A stretch of 64,000 bases of DNA from Cenococcum geophilum 1.58 (Eukaryota > Ascomycota > Dothideomycetes > Gloniales > Gloniaceae). This document shows, piece by piece, positions 1-10,923 of this stretch. The notes below the pieces were generated by a model, which had not been told where the DNA came from, ran no database searches, and saw only the letters and a list, made by a program, of their open reading frames with translations. The translations under genes were made by a program, and so were the position numbers. Numbering within the stretch: position 1 is the first letter of the stretch; each line of letters begins with the position of its first letter. The stretch spans positions 1,116,001 through 1,180,000 of the forward strand of contig KV748201.1 of assembly GCA_001692895.1 (NCBI GenBank), in the 5' to 3' direction.

Positions 1-339
1 TAAACCTTTTTTAGTAAGGAGGACTAAGAAAAATAAAATCTAGAGCATTATTATATATTATATTTAGCATATTTCTATATAATATTAAAAGTTTCAATAT
101 TTATTAATTAATTTAATTTAACTAGAACTTTTATATTAATTAAATTGCTAAGCCAGCGAGCTCTTAGTTAATTAAATTGATTAAGTCTTGGCATTCAATT
201 TAATTTAATATTGAAACCTAGGTGATTGAGTACCAAGCCTGATAATTAGGCACCGCCGATACGCTTACGTTTAATATTAATAGTAAGCGTTATTAAAGGT
301 AGTTAGGAATAATCCGTAACTTAGTTATATTTAAGGGGC
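1..339. other. AT-rich RIP-degraded sequence, no gene seen
   Basis: About 340 bases of TA-rich sequence with many stops in all frames. I recognise no domain, terminal repeat or RNA gene here. It lies upstream of the segment that reads as the N-terminal part of the DUF6589-like pseudogene, so it may hold its damaged promoter or 5' coding part. Confidence 0.4.
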
Positions 340-629
340 GGTTATACTAGTAGAGTCTTTTATTATAAAGTTAGATTGCCTTATTTAAGAATCTTATTTT
401 ACTATATTTAATAAAACGTTAAATATAAAGGACCTAGACTTTAAAGTCGCCTTATATACTATATAAGATGTTACCCTAATATAGTATATAACTTTATTAT
501 AGCTATTTAGTAACTAGCGTATATATAAAGTAAGTTATCTAGTAGGAGATTAGAAGGCTATAGTTTAAGACGCTTTAGTTAAGCGGGTATATACTATTAC
601 TAGTATAATCTATACTTTTAGAGTAAAAA
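340..629 (+). pseudogene. DUF6589-like gene remnant, 5' segment (split by retrotransposon A)
   Basis: One plus-strand frame reads as protein once TAG/TAA stops are taken as RIP-mutated glutamine or tryptophan codons, for example FNKTLNIKDLDFKVALYTI near 407-465. The reading runs up to position 629, where element A begins. It appears to resume at 16042, beyond A's 5-bp duplication AAAAA (625-629 and 16042-16046). I place it with the DUF6589-like pseudogene by continuity only; this segment has no family motif that I recognise. It could belong to a different gene. Confidence 0.35.
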
Positions 630-1047
630 TATTACGGACGCTTTAAGTACAATGTTATGACTACTTAAAGAAGAGTCGGAGGAAGCTAGTTAGTTAATGC
701 AAGCACGGTCTAGGATGGAACCGATTAAACTATATAATGAGGAATAGTAACTAAAGTCACATAATATGCTACGTAAAGAACGTAAGGTATAAGAGAAATG
801 TACGTATATTACGTATAACACGTACATTACGTACAAGAAGGATTTTATAGGAGTTTAGTTATATATTTAAGGACCCTTAATCCCTACCTAGATAGTTCTT
901 TCCTTATAATAATTCTTAGAATACAATTAAAGTTAATCTATTAGGCAACCACTCCACCAGTTATTATTATTGTTTAACTATTCTATACCTACATACCTAG
1001 CCTATTAATAGAACCCACCGTAGTTCTTGCTACAGGATTCCGTTATA
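630..1047 (+). repeat. 5' LTR of copy A
   Basis: The LTR begins TATTACGGACGC and ends TTCCGTTATA. These are RIP-altered forms of the family ends TGTTACGGACGC and TCCGTAACA, which are inverted. It matches 15624-16041 along its length. A TATA-like stretch (TTATATATTTAAGGA, about 859-873) precedes a conserved block and is the likely promoter. This LTR lacks the GTATACGC repeat found in the LTRs of copies C, D and E. Confidence 0.9.
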
Positions 1048-1087
1048 TAATTACTACTACAGTTATAGTAGAAGAAGTTAAGACAAT

Positions 1088-2340
1088 ATACCACTAAAAG
1101 CAGCCACAATAACGCTATTAACGGCAGCAACAACCTTAGGGTTAGGTAACGACACCAGTATAGTAAATACTAACTCGCAACTAGTTACAGTCGGACAGTT
1201 ATAGGTAATAGTTAATTAGTTAACAGATAACAATATAGTACTTAAAAATAGGCTAAACGGAATAGGAGTAGTTAAGGTTAAATTACCTTTAATCAAACGA
1301 TTCTCGGGGGAGAGGTTAAAGCTTAAAGAATTCCTTACGCAAATACACTTTAAAGTTATACAAAAAGGGGTGAAGTTAGCGATATCTATGAATTAAGTAG
1401 CGTACGCAGGATTATTCTTAACAGGAAGGGCACTTAAATAGTTTAAACCTTACCTTACTAAGGTATAAGAAAGTGGAATAATAACCACTAATTAGGAAGT
1501 ACGGTATATATTTACAAGTTAAACTAGATTTATAAAGCAATTAACACAGATATTTAGGGACCTAGAAGCAATAACTATAGTAGAAAGAAAGCTTTAAGAC
1601 CTAACATAGTAAACTTTAGCAATTAAGTATACAACGTAGTTTTAGATATTAGCTATATAAGTTAAATAGAATAATAAGGCGCTTATAGCATAGTATAAAC
1701 AAAAACTTAAGGCAAAAGTCTAGGATATAATTATTCTAATAGAAGATGCGGACACCCTAAGGGAACTAATAGATTAAGCAATAAAGATTAATAATAGGAT
1801 CTACTAAAGGGAACAGGCTAAAAGAGGCTAAGATAGAGTTCTATAGTTATATAAGGCGTAAGACGTATAACAACTAAAGTAAACCTAAAAACTATAGTAT
1901 AGCGGAGAGCTAATAGACCTAAGCGGTACTAAAGAAACCTATAAGAGATAAAGTAGACAACTATAGAAGCCTAGAGGGCAAGGACCTAGTAATTAAAGGT
2001 TAGAGAAATACAGGCTAAACTAAAAATCTTAGCAGCAGAAGACGTTTAAGCGCAACCTATAATAGAAAAAATGGTTTAAAGACAGAGCTTATATAAATTG
2101 CGGAAAACAAAGTCATTTCGCTAAAGACTATAAAAGTGGTTAGTATAACTATACAGTAAAGGGAACTAGACTAGTAGAGGATATATATATATAGAGGGAT
2201 AATAGTATACTATAAGGAACAAAAGAATGTTTAATTAAAAGTTTTGCGTTTTATTATAATAACGCATACTAAATTTATAAAGACGCTAAGTATAGCGTAA
2301 GCTATTAGCTATAAAAGCTAAAACCTTTAAAGTATAGGGG
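1088..2340 (+). pseudogene. Gag of copy A (broken)
   Basis: The start codon that is ATG in copies C and D has become ATA at 1088-1090. The reading continues with a Retrotrans_gag-like stretch (KRFSGERLKLKEFL near 1300) and ends in a CCHC zinc knuckle around 2095-2145 (NCGKQSHFAKD, the last cysteine changed to tyrosine). Gag forms the virus-like particle and the knuckle binds the element RNA. The frame is interrupted by many TAG/TAA codons in place of CAG/CAA/TGG. It is not translatable. The copies in C, D and E show the same layout. Confidence 0.85.
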
Positions 2341-2345
2341 AACTA

Positions 2346-2574
2346 CGTTAGGAAAAATTTTAGCAGCATTTTGCCAGCATTTTTAGCATTTCGTAGCATT
2401 TTATAGCATTTAAAACAGACTATACGCATTAAGTAGCATTTAGGCAGCTATATATATAATATATATATATAGCTGCCTAAATGCTACTTAATGCGTATAA
2501 TCTGTTTTAAATGCTATAAAATGCTACGAAATGCTAAAAATGCTGGCAAAATGCTACTAAATTTTTTCCTAACG
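2346..2574. mobile_element. 229-bp palindromic TA-flanked element (MITE-like)
   Basis: This is a near-perfect inverted repeat centred on a run of TA at about 2455-2470. The arms carry an AGCATTT motif repeated several times. The outer ends are CGTTAGGAAAAA and its complement, directly flanked by TA on both sides (2344-2345, 2575-2576). The same CRTYAGGAAA ends with TA flanks occur at 6119-8549 and 51896-53256, so the three belong to one group. TA duplications and short inverted ends are typical of Tc1/mariner/pogo-type non-autonomous elements. No transposase is encoded. Confidence 0.8.
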
Positions 2575-2576
2575 TA

Positions 2577-2795
2577 GATTAATATAAAAAAGGTTTAAAC
2601 TTAAAAATAAAGATAAGCTAAGAGTTAACCTAAGACACTAAGTATATTATATATTAGCATAGATCGCATATATAGATAATATATATAATATATATTACGC
2701 ACCCAAAGATAAGAACCGGAAATACCTAGTAAGAATATATTAGGCACTAGATAAAGCAAAATATAGAAACGCTAAATATATATATAGTTGGCACC
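2577..2795 (+). pseudogene. Copy A gag-pol linker fragment
   Basis: The sequence from GATTAATATAAAAAAGG onward aligns with 33189-33400 of copy C and 46028-46250 of copy D, in the stretch before the protease. It is cut by insertion of element B at 2796 and resumes at 11128. The part that should lie between gag and here, about 1.3 kb in copies C, D and E, is missing and replaced by the palindrome. Confidence 0.75.
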
Positions 2796-3009
2796 TATTA
2801 GCGACTTAGTTAATCGAGGCACGAGTATAGCAAGGAGGATATATATAAGCCTGTATAATTGGATTGTCTATAAACGAGGATCTAAAGCTAGAGAAAGGAA
2901 AGGAGAAGAAGAGCAGCGCCGGTTAAAGTAGGGTTCTTTTATACGGTCCTCTAGTCACGTAACCGCGAAGTTTTACCAAGTTCTGCCAAGTTCTGCCAGT
3001 GCCGTAATA
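2796..3009 (-). repeat. LTR of element B (3' LTR in transcription order)
   Basis: It matches 10924-11127 except for about 10 extra bases in a short CCAAGTTCTG duplication. On the minus strand TATAAAAGAACCC (2931-2943) is a good TATA box. Ends correspond to TGTTACGGCACTGG on the minus strand. The GTTACGGCACTG terminus resembles those of the solo LTR at 60604 and of the repeat at 42179. Confidence 0.88.
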
Positions 3010-3029
3010 TTACCCCCCCTCCGCAAAAG

Positions 3030-6000
3030 CCTGCCCTCAGGCTTTGTATATCCGTATTATGCCTATAGGGCGTTCTTATCTTTATATTCTTCCGGTAGCT
3101 TATCGTCTTCGCTATACTAGCACTCTATTTACTCGTCTAGGTACTTTAGGGGTCCTAGTTTATTAGGGTAACGGCTATAGAATTCTTAAAGCTTATAGGG
3201 ACTGCTAATAAAGTTCTATATAGGGTACTAGGTAGGGTCTAGGTTATAGCCTTTCCAACTAACGCGGTACTTTAGCGTTTTCCTTACTAGTTTATAGGCT
3301 AGTACTTCTTTAATTTCCTATTCGTTGTCGCCATTAACTTAAATTAGCAAGGGAGGTTCGTTCTTTTGTCCAGGCAATGGGTTATTTACAGCTTTCCGTA
3401 GCTTATCCGGCAAGAAAACGGGGTAAACCTTAATTAAATCCAGGAGCTTTACTTTATACGAGTTACCTATCTTCTTAAAGACCTTATATAGTCCCGCTAT
3501 TTAATAGTCTAGCTTATAGCTAGGCCGTTCCGTCTTTTAGTTTTTTGTTATAACCTAAACTATATTACCTACGGTAAAGTCGGGCTCGCGCCTATGCTTA
3601 TTTGCCTGCTGTTCTATTAATTTCTAAGCCTTTTCTAGATTTATACGGGCTACTGTCTAGGCTTCCTCTAAGCGCTTGGCGTACTGCTAGGCTTCCTTAT
3701 AAGATAGTTTCTCGCGTATAGTCTATAGTCCTTCTAGTCTATCCCAATTAAAGCTTATTTAGGGTAAATACCCTATTTCTAGTTAGATAGGTACAAATCC
3801 CGTAAAGTTATAGGGTAGGGTTGCCTAGGCGTAGTTTATTAGGGGTAGCAGTTCACCCTAGTTATCCTAAAAGTAGTTAATAAAGGGCCGAAGTCTCTAG
3901 TCTAAGTATTAATTTATAATCTCCGTCTAACCGTCTATTTAGGGGTAGTATGCTATAGAAAGCTTTAACTTAATGCCTAAGATCTGGGTGAACTCGTTCC
4001 AGAAGGCTAATATAAACTGCGGCCCTTAATTAGATACAATAGTGTCTAGTAGTCTATAAATTTAGTAGACGTAGTAAATATACAGTTAGGCCGCCTCTTT
4101 AGCATCAATATTCTTATAATAGGGAATTAAGAACGGGCGCTTGCTAAAGCGGTTAACTAGAATTATAACCATATCGTATCTGTTACGGTCTAGAGGTAGC
4201 TTATAGAAGTCTATTAATATATACTGCTAGGGGCGTTCTGGTATCGGGAGTGGCTTTAATAGTTCTAGGGTCTTATCTTATGGGATTATAGACCTATAGC
4301 AGTCGTTACAGTTCCGTATATAGCGGTTAATATCTATAACTATTCCAGGCTAGTAGTAGCGGCCGCTAATAATCTTACGGGTTTTATTTTTTTCTAGGTA
4401 GGCCGTAGAGACCTAAGCATGNGCTTTGGTAATAAGTTAAGTCCATAAGTTCTATTCTTTAGCTACTATTAGCCGTTCGCGGTGCTTAAGTAGTCCATTT
4501 TTAAGGGACTATGGGCTCGTAGCGTCCTTTGTCTTTTTACGGTACTCCTATAGAGAAGAGGCCGTACGGTTTGCCTGCAGCAGTTTATTAATAAGGTTAA
4601 GTTCTATAGAGTTAATAGGGCATATCTCGGCGTCTAGAAAGTCTATATTTAGTTCTACCTATATCTGGGGGTTAAGGTGCTATAGTTATAGTAGTGTTTA
4701 GGTCCGTAATAAGATCTTCGCGGCTATCTAGTTGTCTAGGTCCTGTTTACACCTTATAAGGGCGTCCGCACGGTTTATAGCGCCTAGCCTATATATAATT
4801 AAGAAGTTAAACTAGGATAGGATATTCGCCTATCGCGCCTGCCAGGCCGTAAGGGCCTTTATTATTATAAAATATTCTAAGGCCTGGTGATCTAAAACTA
4901 CCTAAATAGGTTTAGGGGTTCCTTCTAGCTATATACGCCAGTACTAAAAGCTAAAGATAATAGCTAGCATTTTTTTATCGTGGATAGGGTAGTTCAGCTT
5001 AGCGTCTACTATAGTTTTTAAATAGTATGCAGTAGGGTACTATTCTCCGTCCGGTTGCTTTTAGGAGAAAACACCAGCTATTACACTATCTAAGGCATTA
5101 GTTTCTAGCATTAAGGGCCGTTCTAGGTTAAAGTGGGTAAGTAAGGGAGCAGAGACCAGTCGTTCCTTAAGCTTATTAAAGGCCTGCCTATATATGGTGT
5201 TAAAGTAGAAGGGCTGGTCTTTTTAGGTAAGGCGGTTAAGAGGCCTAGTAATCTTGCTATAGTCCTTAATAAAGCGTCGGTAGAAGTTATAGAAACCTAA
5301 AAACGATTATACTCCCTTTACGGTCTATGGGGGTGCCCACTAGGTAATTATAGCCGTTTTCTTTGGGTCGGTCTTTATTCCATCCGTACTGATAATAAAC
5401 CCTAGGTACTTTATACGCTTAACACTAAACTCTAACTTCTTAATATCGGCCTAGAGGCCAGCCTTACGGAGCTGTTGTAGGACTTTATAGACGTGCTCCT
5501 CGTATTCTAGCTTATTCTCAGAGTAGATTATAATATCGTCTAGGTATGCCGTATAGAAGTCGTTAAGGTAGTTAAAGAGTATATCGTTTATATACCGCTA
5601 GTACGTAGCTAGTCCGTTAGTTAGTCTAAAAGGAAGTACCTTATATTTATACGTTCCGTAATAAGTCTAAAATATAGTAAGATCCTTAGATCTAGGGTTT
5701 ATCCTAATTTAGTAGAAGGCCTAACGGATATAGAGCTTTATAAAGACCTTAGCTCTACTTATTCGGGCTAGAGTCTTATTAAGTAGGGGTAGTGAATAGC
5801 GGTCCTTGCGGGTTATATTATTTAGTTTATAGTAGTTAATACAGAAACAGAGTCCTCTATTTAGCTTTTTTGTAAAGAAAATAGGCGAGTTAAAAGGGGC
5901 TTAGCTAGGCTTAATAAAGCCCTTATCTAGGTTATTAATAAGGTACTGCTTTATAGCCTATAATTTAGTAGTAAACTACTAGTAAAGGGGGCTAAAGCTA

Positions 6001-6116
6001 AGGGTGTTTTCTTTATCTGGCTTAATCTTAATTTTGTAGTTGTATAGTCGGTAGGGCGGGAGTATATTAGATACTGCCTTAGAGAATACGTCCTTGAATT
6101 TCTAGTATTAATGGGG
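3030..6116 (-). pseudogene. Element B pol, 3' part: RT, RNase H, integrase, chromodomain
   Basis: Reading the minus strand from 6116 downward, reverse transcriptase comes first, with the YLDDIIIYSE active-site block at about 5515-5550. The RNase H region lies around 4700-5000. The integrase zinc domain (YIRNCNDCYR, about 4295-4325) and core follow. A C-terminal chromodomain (YRVSWKGYNLDP, about 3255-3290) is the module that targets related elements to heterochromatin. Scattered TAG/TAA codons at former Q and W codons break the frame. The 5' part of pol continues at 8552 beyond the TA element. Confidence 0.88.
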
Positions 6117-6344
6117 TACATCAGGAAATTTTTTTTGGGGCTCGTTGTTGCGGTTTGCGGCAAATTGCCGCAAACCGTACGGTTGCGGCAGGTGGATATA
6201 GTCGATAGCAATTTGCGCAAAACGCACGTTTTGCAANAAGTTTGNAGCACCCTAANAGCAATTTNCGNGTTTTATAANAAATTTGCANCANCTAATAGNA
6301 AATTGCGGNAAAATGCTACCCTATAAATAAATAGTGCGCAAACT

Positions 6345-6450
6345 GTACGAATTATACGAATTATACGAATTGTACGAATTATACGAATTGTACGAATTGT
6401 ACGAATTGTAAAAACTGTACAAATTGTAAAAACTGTACAAATTGTAACTA
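6345..6450. repeat. Short tandem repeat (TACGAATTG-type, 9-10 bp)
   Basis: Eight to ten imperfect copies of TACGAATTR, grading into TACAAATTGTAAAAACTG. The array is part of the composite element's left side. Confidence 0.85.
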
Positions 6451-6607
6451 TATAAATTATAATTATATTATATAATAACCAAATTATTACATATTTCCAT
6501 AGATTTCTATAGTATACTTTTAAATATATTTATATTATAACTATATAAAATGTAGAGCTATCTACTTTAGGCGTTAAGGGGAAGCCTCTCGCGGAGGCTC
6601 TAAATCA

Positions 6608-6687
6608 TCTGCCTACCTACCTGCCTGCCTGCCTGCCTACCTGCCTGCCTGCCTGCCTACCTGCCTGCCTGCCTGCCTACCTGCCTA

Positions 6688-6723
<36 letters not shown>

Positions 6724-6790
6724 CTTGCCTACCTACCTACCTACCTGTCTGTCTGTCTATGCCTACCTATCTGTGCCTACCTGTCTATGT
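6608..6790. repeat. TGCC/TACC microsatellite
   Basis: A run of TGCC and TACC tetranucleotides decays at its right end into CTGTCTGTC and CTATGCC forms. The reverse-complement form (ACAGGTAGG) occurs at about 52765-52925 in the related element, at the matching place in its order. Confidence 0.92.
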
Positions 6791-6879
6791 CACCTTAATT
6801 CGAATCGATCGATTAAATCGTTTATCGTCGTTCGCTGGCTGGTCGTTCAAACCGGCGTTGTCGTGTGGCTCTGGCGACG

Positions 6880-7306
6880 GTCGTGTGGCGATGACACACG
6901 GTCGTCTGGCTTCTGACGGTCGTCTAGCTCTGGCGACGCCGTCATCCGTGGCTCCGGCGACGGTCGTCTAGCTCTGACGGTCGTCTAGCTCTCGCACACG
7001 GTCATCCTGGCTCCGGCGACGGTCGTCTAGCCTCTGACGGGCTCGTCTAGCTCTGGCCGACGGTCCATCTGCCTCCGGGCGACGGTCGTTCTACAGCTAC
7101 TAACGACGGTCGGCTAGCTCTGCACGACGGTCGTCTGGCTCTAACGGTCGTCTAGCTCTGGCGACGGTCATCTGGCTCCGGCGACGGTCGTCCAGCTCTG
7201 GCGACGGTCATCTGGCTCCGGCGACAGTCGTCTGGCTCTGACGGTCGTCTAGCTCTGGCGACGGTCGTCTGGCTCCGGCGACGGTCGTCTGCTGGCTGTC
7301 GTTCTG
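6880..7306. repeat. About 20-bp minisatellite (GGCGACGGTCGTCTGGCTCT)
   Basis: About twenty imperfect copies. The variants interchange TCTAGCTCT and TCTGGCTCC. The same unit in reverse complement occurs at about 52440-52515. The array is GC-rich and little affected by RIP. Confidence 0.92.
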
Positions 7307-7460
7307 GTGTCTTCCTAGGTAGGAAGGATGTAAGGAAGGGTAAAAAATGAGGTGGCTACCTAGGTGGTATATAGGGGGGTATACTTGGCAGAGGCACGTG
7401 TAGAGGCTATCGGGAATATAGCGGGGACCCCGATAGTAGTGTGTCGCGCGCACACACACA

Positions 7461-8283
7461 AAGGCTTTGTGTAGAGCTTCGTGTAGAGCCTCCGTATGCA
7501 GAGCTTCGCGACACAGCCTCGTGTAAAGCTTCGCGCAGAGCCTCGTGCAGAGCCTCTATATGTAGAGCTTCAGTGTAGAGCTTCGTAAGAGCTTTATGCA
7601 GAGCTTCGTGTAGAGCTTTATATAGAGCTTTGTGCAGAGCTTCGTGTAGAGCTTCGTGCAGAGCCTCTGTACGTACTTCGTGTAGAGCTTCGTGTAGAGC
7701 TTCGTGTAGAGCTTCGTGTAGAGCTTCGTGTAGAGCTTTGTGTAAAGCTTCGTGCAGAGCTTCGTATAGAGCTTCGTGTAGAGCCTCGTGCAGAGCCTCT
7801 GTACCAGAGCTTTGTGTAGAGCCTCGTGTAAGCCTCGTATAAAGCTTCGTGTAAAGCTTCGTGCAGAGCTTAGACTTGTGTAGAGCCTCTGTACGCAGAG
7901 CTTCGTGTAGAGCATCGTGCAAAGCTTCGTGTAGAGCATCGTGTAGGAGCATCGTGTAGAGCTTCGTACAGAGCCTCGTGCAAAGCTTCGTGTAGAGCTT
8001 CGTGTAGAGCTTCGTGTAGAGCTTCGTGTAGAGCTTCGTGCAGAGCTTCGTGCACGAATTCGTGCAGAACTTCGTGTAGAGCCTCGTGCAGAGCCTCTGT
8101 ACGCAGAGCTTTGTGTAGAGCCTCGTGGTAAAGCCTCGTACAAAGCTTCGTGTAGAGCTTCGTGTAGAGCTTCGTGTAGAGCTTCGTGTAGAGCTTCGTG
8201 CAGAGCTTCGTGCAGAGCTTCGTGCAGAGCTTTATGTAAAGCCTCATGCAGAGCTTTATATAGAGCCTCATGCAGAGCCTCTN
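7461..8283. repeat. 12-bp minisatellite (CGTGTAGAGCTT)
   Basis: About 65 imperfect copies of CGTGYAGAGCTT. Because the unit length is a multiple of three it opens long frames on both strands (minus-strand HEAL and CTKLYT repeats). I take these frames to be a by-product of the array rather than genes: they have no conserved start, no flanking domain and shift frame with every indel. Confidence 0.93.
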
Positions 8284-8549
8284 NATNAGGANNTTTTTTT
8301 TTAGGCATATTGTTGCAAGCGAAAATTGGGGTCTGCAAAACCTGCGTAAGTCGCAATTTTGGTAATTTATAGCGATTTGTAGCAATTTGCTACAAACACA
8401 TAGATAAGGCAGGCGCGTGCATAGGTAGCCTATATGTTTGTAGCAAATTGCTACAAATCGCCGCAAATTGCCAAATTTACGACTTACGCAGGTTTTGCAG
8501 ACCCCGATTTTCGTTTGTAACAACGTGCCCAAAAAAAAATTTCCTGATG
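8283..8549. repeat. Palindromic end of the composite element
   Basis: An inverted repeat of about 265 bp with its centre near 8410-8425. Both arms contain GCAAAACCTGCGTAAGTCG or its complement. Its left border (partly N at 8283-8294) resembles the CATCAGGAAATTTT terminus, so it may be a complete palindromic element like that at 2346-2574. Confidence 0.75.
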
Positions 8550-8551
8550 TA

Positions 8552-9560
8552 GTTTTTATTCTACTAGCTCTTCGTCTATAAGCTCGTTTTCCTATCCGCT
8601 AAGCTTGCTTTCCTTTTCCTTAATTATTTAATTAATTTCGTATAAGCTAGTTATAAAAGCAACGGTGTTAGGTTAGACCAAGTTCCGGTAAAATCCTATA
8701 GCACCAATATAGCAGATATTAACTAGTAGGAGGTCCGTAGGTTTCTTTACGGACTTTTATTAGGCCGTATTTTGTAGTATAGGGTTTATAATCTTCCTTA
8801 GCTTACATTCCATTTTCCGTAAGTTGTCCTTCCGGTTTATTAGTTTAGTATAGCGTCCGGTATTCTTAGCCTTCCTTTATGGCTGCGTAGGGCTTAAGTT
8901 CTCTATAGGGAACTTAGGGAGATTACTATTGACTTCCTAGGTCTCTAGTGCGGGTGGCGTAATATTAGTAGTCTGGGGTCGGCGTAGTATACGGATCTAT
9001 TGCGGATTAAGCCGTATATCTTTCTCAAAGGCCTAATCTCTACATATAGTATCGGCTTGGTAAATAGTATTAATCTAGGGCCATATAAGGTTTTCTATTA
9101 TAATACTGATTTCTTTTATAAAGGAAGGGGTTAGGAGTAGGGTTTTGGGCTAAAGTAGCTGTCTACCCCGTATATTAAGCTATAAGCCTAAATAGGCTAG
9201 CCATTTTCTCCTTAAGATTATATTATGGCTTTCTAGGTCCGTAATAAGAAAGGAGATATTATACTGCCTTCGTCTATTAACACGAAGGTAAATCCGCAAG
9301 ATAGTTATAATAGGTGGCCCTATTTATCCGTTATACCCGCGAATAGGAATTGGTTTAGGTAGTTCTTTAAGGGGTACGTTTAAAAAGTTAGCCAGCTTTA
9401 CGGCATACTAGGTATCTATTAAGGTAAAGGTATTTGCTCTAGAGTTAGCTAAAGCAGAGGTTAAAACTTAATATCTATTGCGAAATAAAGTATAAGGGAT
9501 AGTGCAGCTTCTTCTATTAACTAGCCGACCTAGATTAACATATAACATATTAATCCCTTT
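8552..9560 (-). pseudogene. Element B pol, 5' part with retropepsin
   Basis: On the minus strand a retropepsin-type aspartic protease is readable from about 9450 down to 9130. It runs from NTFTLIDTxYAVKLANFLNVP (active-site D-T at about 9410-9420) to ILRRKWLAYLGL, the usual closing GxxWL block. The connector toward reverse transcriptase follows and is cut at 8551 by the TA element. Protease would process Gag-Pol. Several stops and the loss of the small residue after D-T make it non-functional. Confidence 0.85.
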
Positions 9561-9599
9561 TAACCCTAAAGAGGAGTCTTTTTCTAGGGTTCCTCTTTT

Positions 9600-10693
9600 T
9601 CCGACTCCGTATTATCCTCCTAAATTAATAGAACCTCGTTTGCTCTTGCCTTTATCGGGCAGTCTTTTATAAAATGGTCTTTCTAGCCATATAAGAAGCA
9701 AGCTCCCTAGTTACTAAGGGCCTATCTACAGGGGTCGCTGTAGGTAAGCCGAGTATATACTAGGCCTGTGGTATGGCTAGTTGCATAACTAGCTGCTAGA
9801 TTAACAGCGGGCTGTATAACCGGTGCTATAGGGGTAGCCGATTGTGCCGGGGCACTACGTGTTGTTCTTGCAGTGCTTATAGTCTAGTTAGAAGGGTTTC
9901 TAGCTTTATACCTCTTAGTACGTGCCTTAATTCGCCAGAGGCCTTAGTTAATGGCTAAGCACTAGTCCGTAAGTTCCTTTAGCGTCTTTATAGTAGTAAA
10001 GACTAGTAGTACTGCTCGTTGTAGGTCTAGGGTGAGCTTATTAAATAGGTCTGGCAGCAGATCTTCTTAGGGAATTCGGGCCTAGCTAGCTAGGTGTAGA
10101 AAGCGGGTCTAGAAGGTTAAGAAGGTTTCGGTCGTTTTTATATTTAGACCCTTATAATTAAGGCGGGCGTTCTGTACCTTAAAGGGGTCCTTATAAATAG
10201 ACGATAAGTAGTTAATTATCTCGTCTTTAGAGAGGAAGGGATCTGCCAAGTCCTAGGCGTATTGCGGACGTAGGTACGTCTATACGTCTCCGCCGGTACG
10301 GCCGAAGACATAAGCCATCTTAGCTTAAGTAGTAGGGAAGTAGTCCGTATTAACTTCGAGCTTATCCTACAGTTAAAGCTTCCAGTTGTCAAATATAGGG
10401 TTAGTTCCGTTTGTAAGCAACGGGGGGTCCGCAACCTTCGCTGACCGCAACAATACAGATGCTGTATGCTAGGCTAGGGCCTTAAGGACCGTAGCAAGTC
10501 TCTAGGTGTCCGATAACTCATTACTAGGCGTAGTGGTGTTAGTATCTCTGGTTTTAAGCAACTCTTAAAGCCGTTTAATTTCAGTATTAGCTGCCGCGAG
10601 CTCCGCCTAGGGGTTTAAGTTAGTTACTGTTTTACTATCGGAGGTATTTAAGGGTCCTACAGCTGCTTTGCCGGCTGCTATGTTTCTTGGCAT
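9600..10693 (-). pseudogene. Gag of element B
   Basis: The minus-strand ATG at 10693-10691 opens a Gag reading (MPRNIAAGKAAVGP...) of about 360 codons. It has a Retrotrans_gag-like middle (DPFLSKDEIINYLSSIYKDP near 10200) and a zinc knuckle at about 9660-9715 (GACFLYG...DHFIKDCP, with one cysteine changed to tyrosine). Stops at former Q/W codons interrupt it. This is among the best-preserved frames in the window, so B is probably younger than A, or saw fewer rounds of RIP. Confidence 0.85.
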
Positions 10694-10923
10694 AGTGGTA
10701 GGGGTATTAGGTAATTTCCGGTGTTTGTTTACTTTTAGGGGTCCTAGTCTATACGTGTCCTGTTCTTAGGGTTCGTGTTATATATATCCTTTTAGTTCTG
10801 TCCTGTCCTTATAGTCCTAGTAATGTCCTTAGGGTTCTGTCCTGTCCTTGTCCTATTTATAGTCTAGTAGATAGATATATTTAAGTTCCTTCTTAGAAAG
10901 AAGAGTAGATAAGCTTTAGATAA

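Larger units (their letters stand above)
6119..8549. mobile_element. Composite TA-flanked element with minisatellites (TIR CATCAGGAAA)
   Basis: It starts CATCAGGAAATTTTTTTTGGG and ends with the complement, and TA lies directly outside both ends (6117-6118, 8550-8551). Inside, from left to right, are a hairpin-rich segment with many N (6119-6330), a 9-10 bp repeat (about 6345-6450), a TGCC/TACC microsatellite, a 20-bp minisatellite, a unique block of about 125 bp (7307-7432), a 12-bp minisatellite, and a terminal palindrome (8283-8549) that has CATCAGGAAA-like ends of its own. No transposase is visible. It shares its ordered core with 52290-52925. It may be one composite element, or an array trapped between two palindromic elements. 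Confidence 0.75.

Noticed and set aside
7407..8532. Overlapping minus-strand frames of 181-266 codons with HEAL and CTKLYT repeats
   Set aside because: They arise from the 12-bp minisatellite, change repeat phase at indels, have no domain or sensible start, and overlap each other in different frames.
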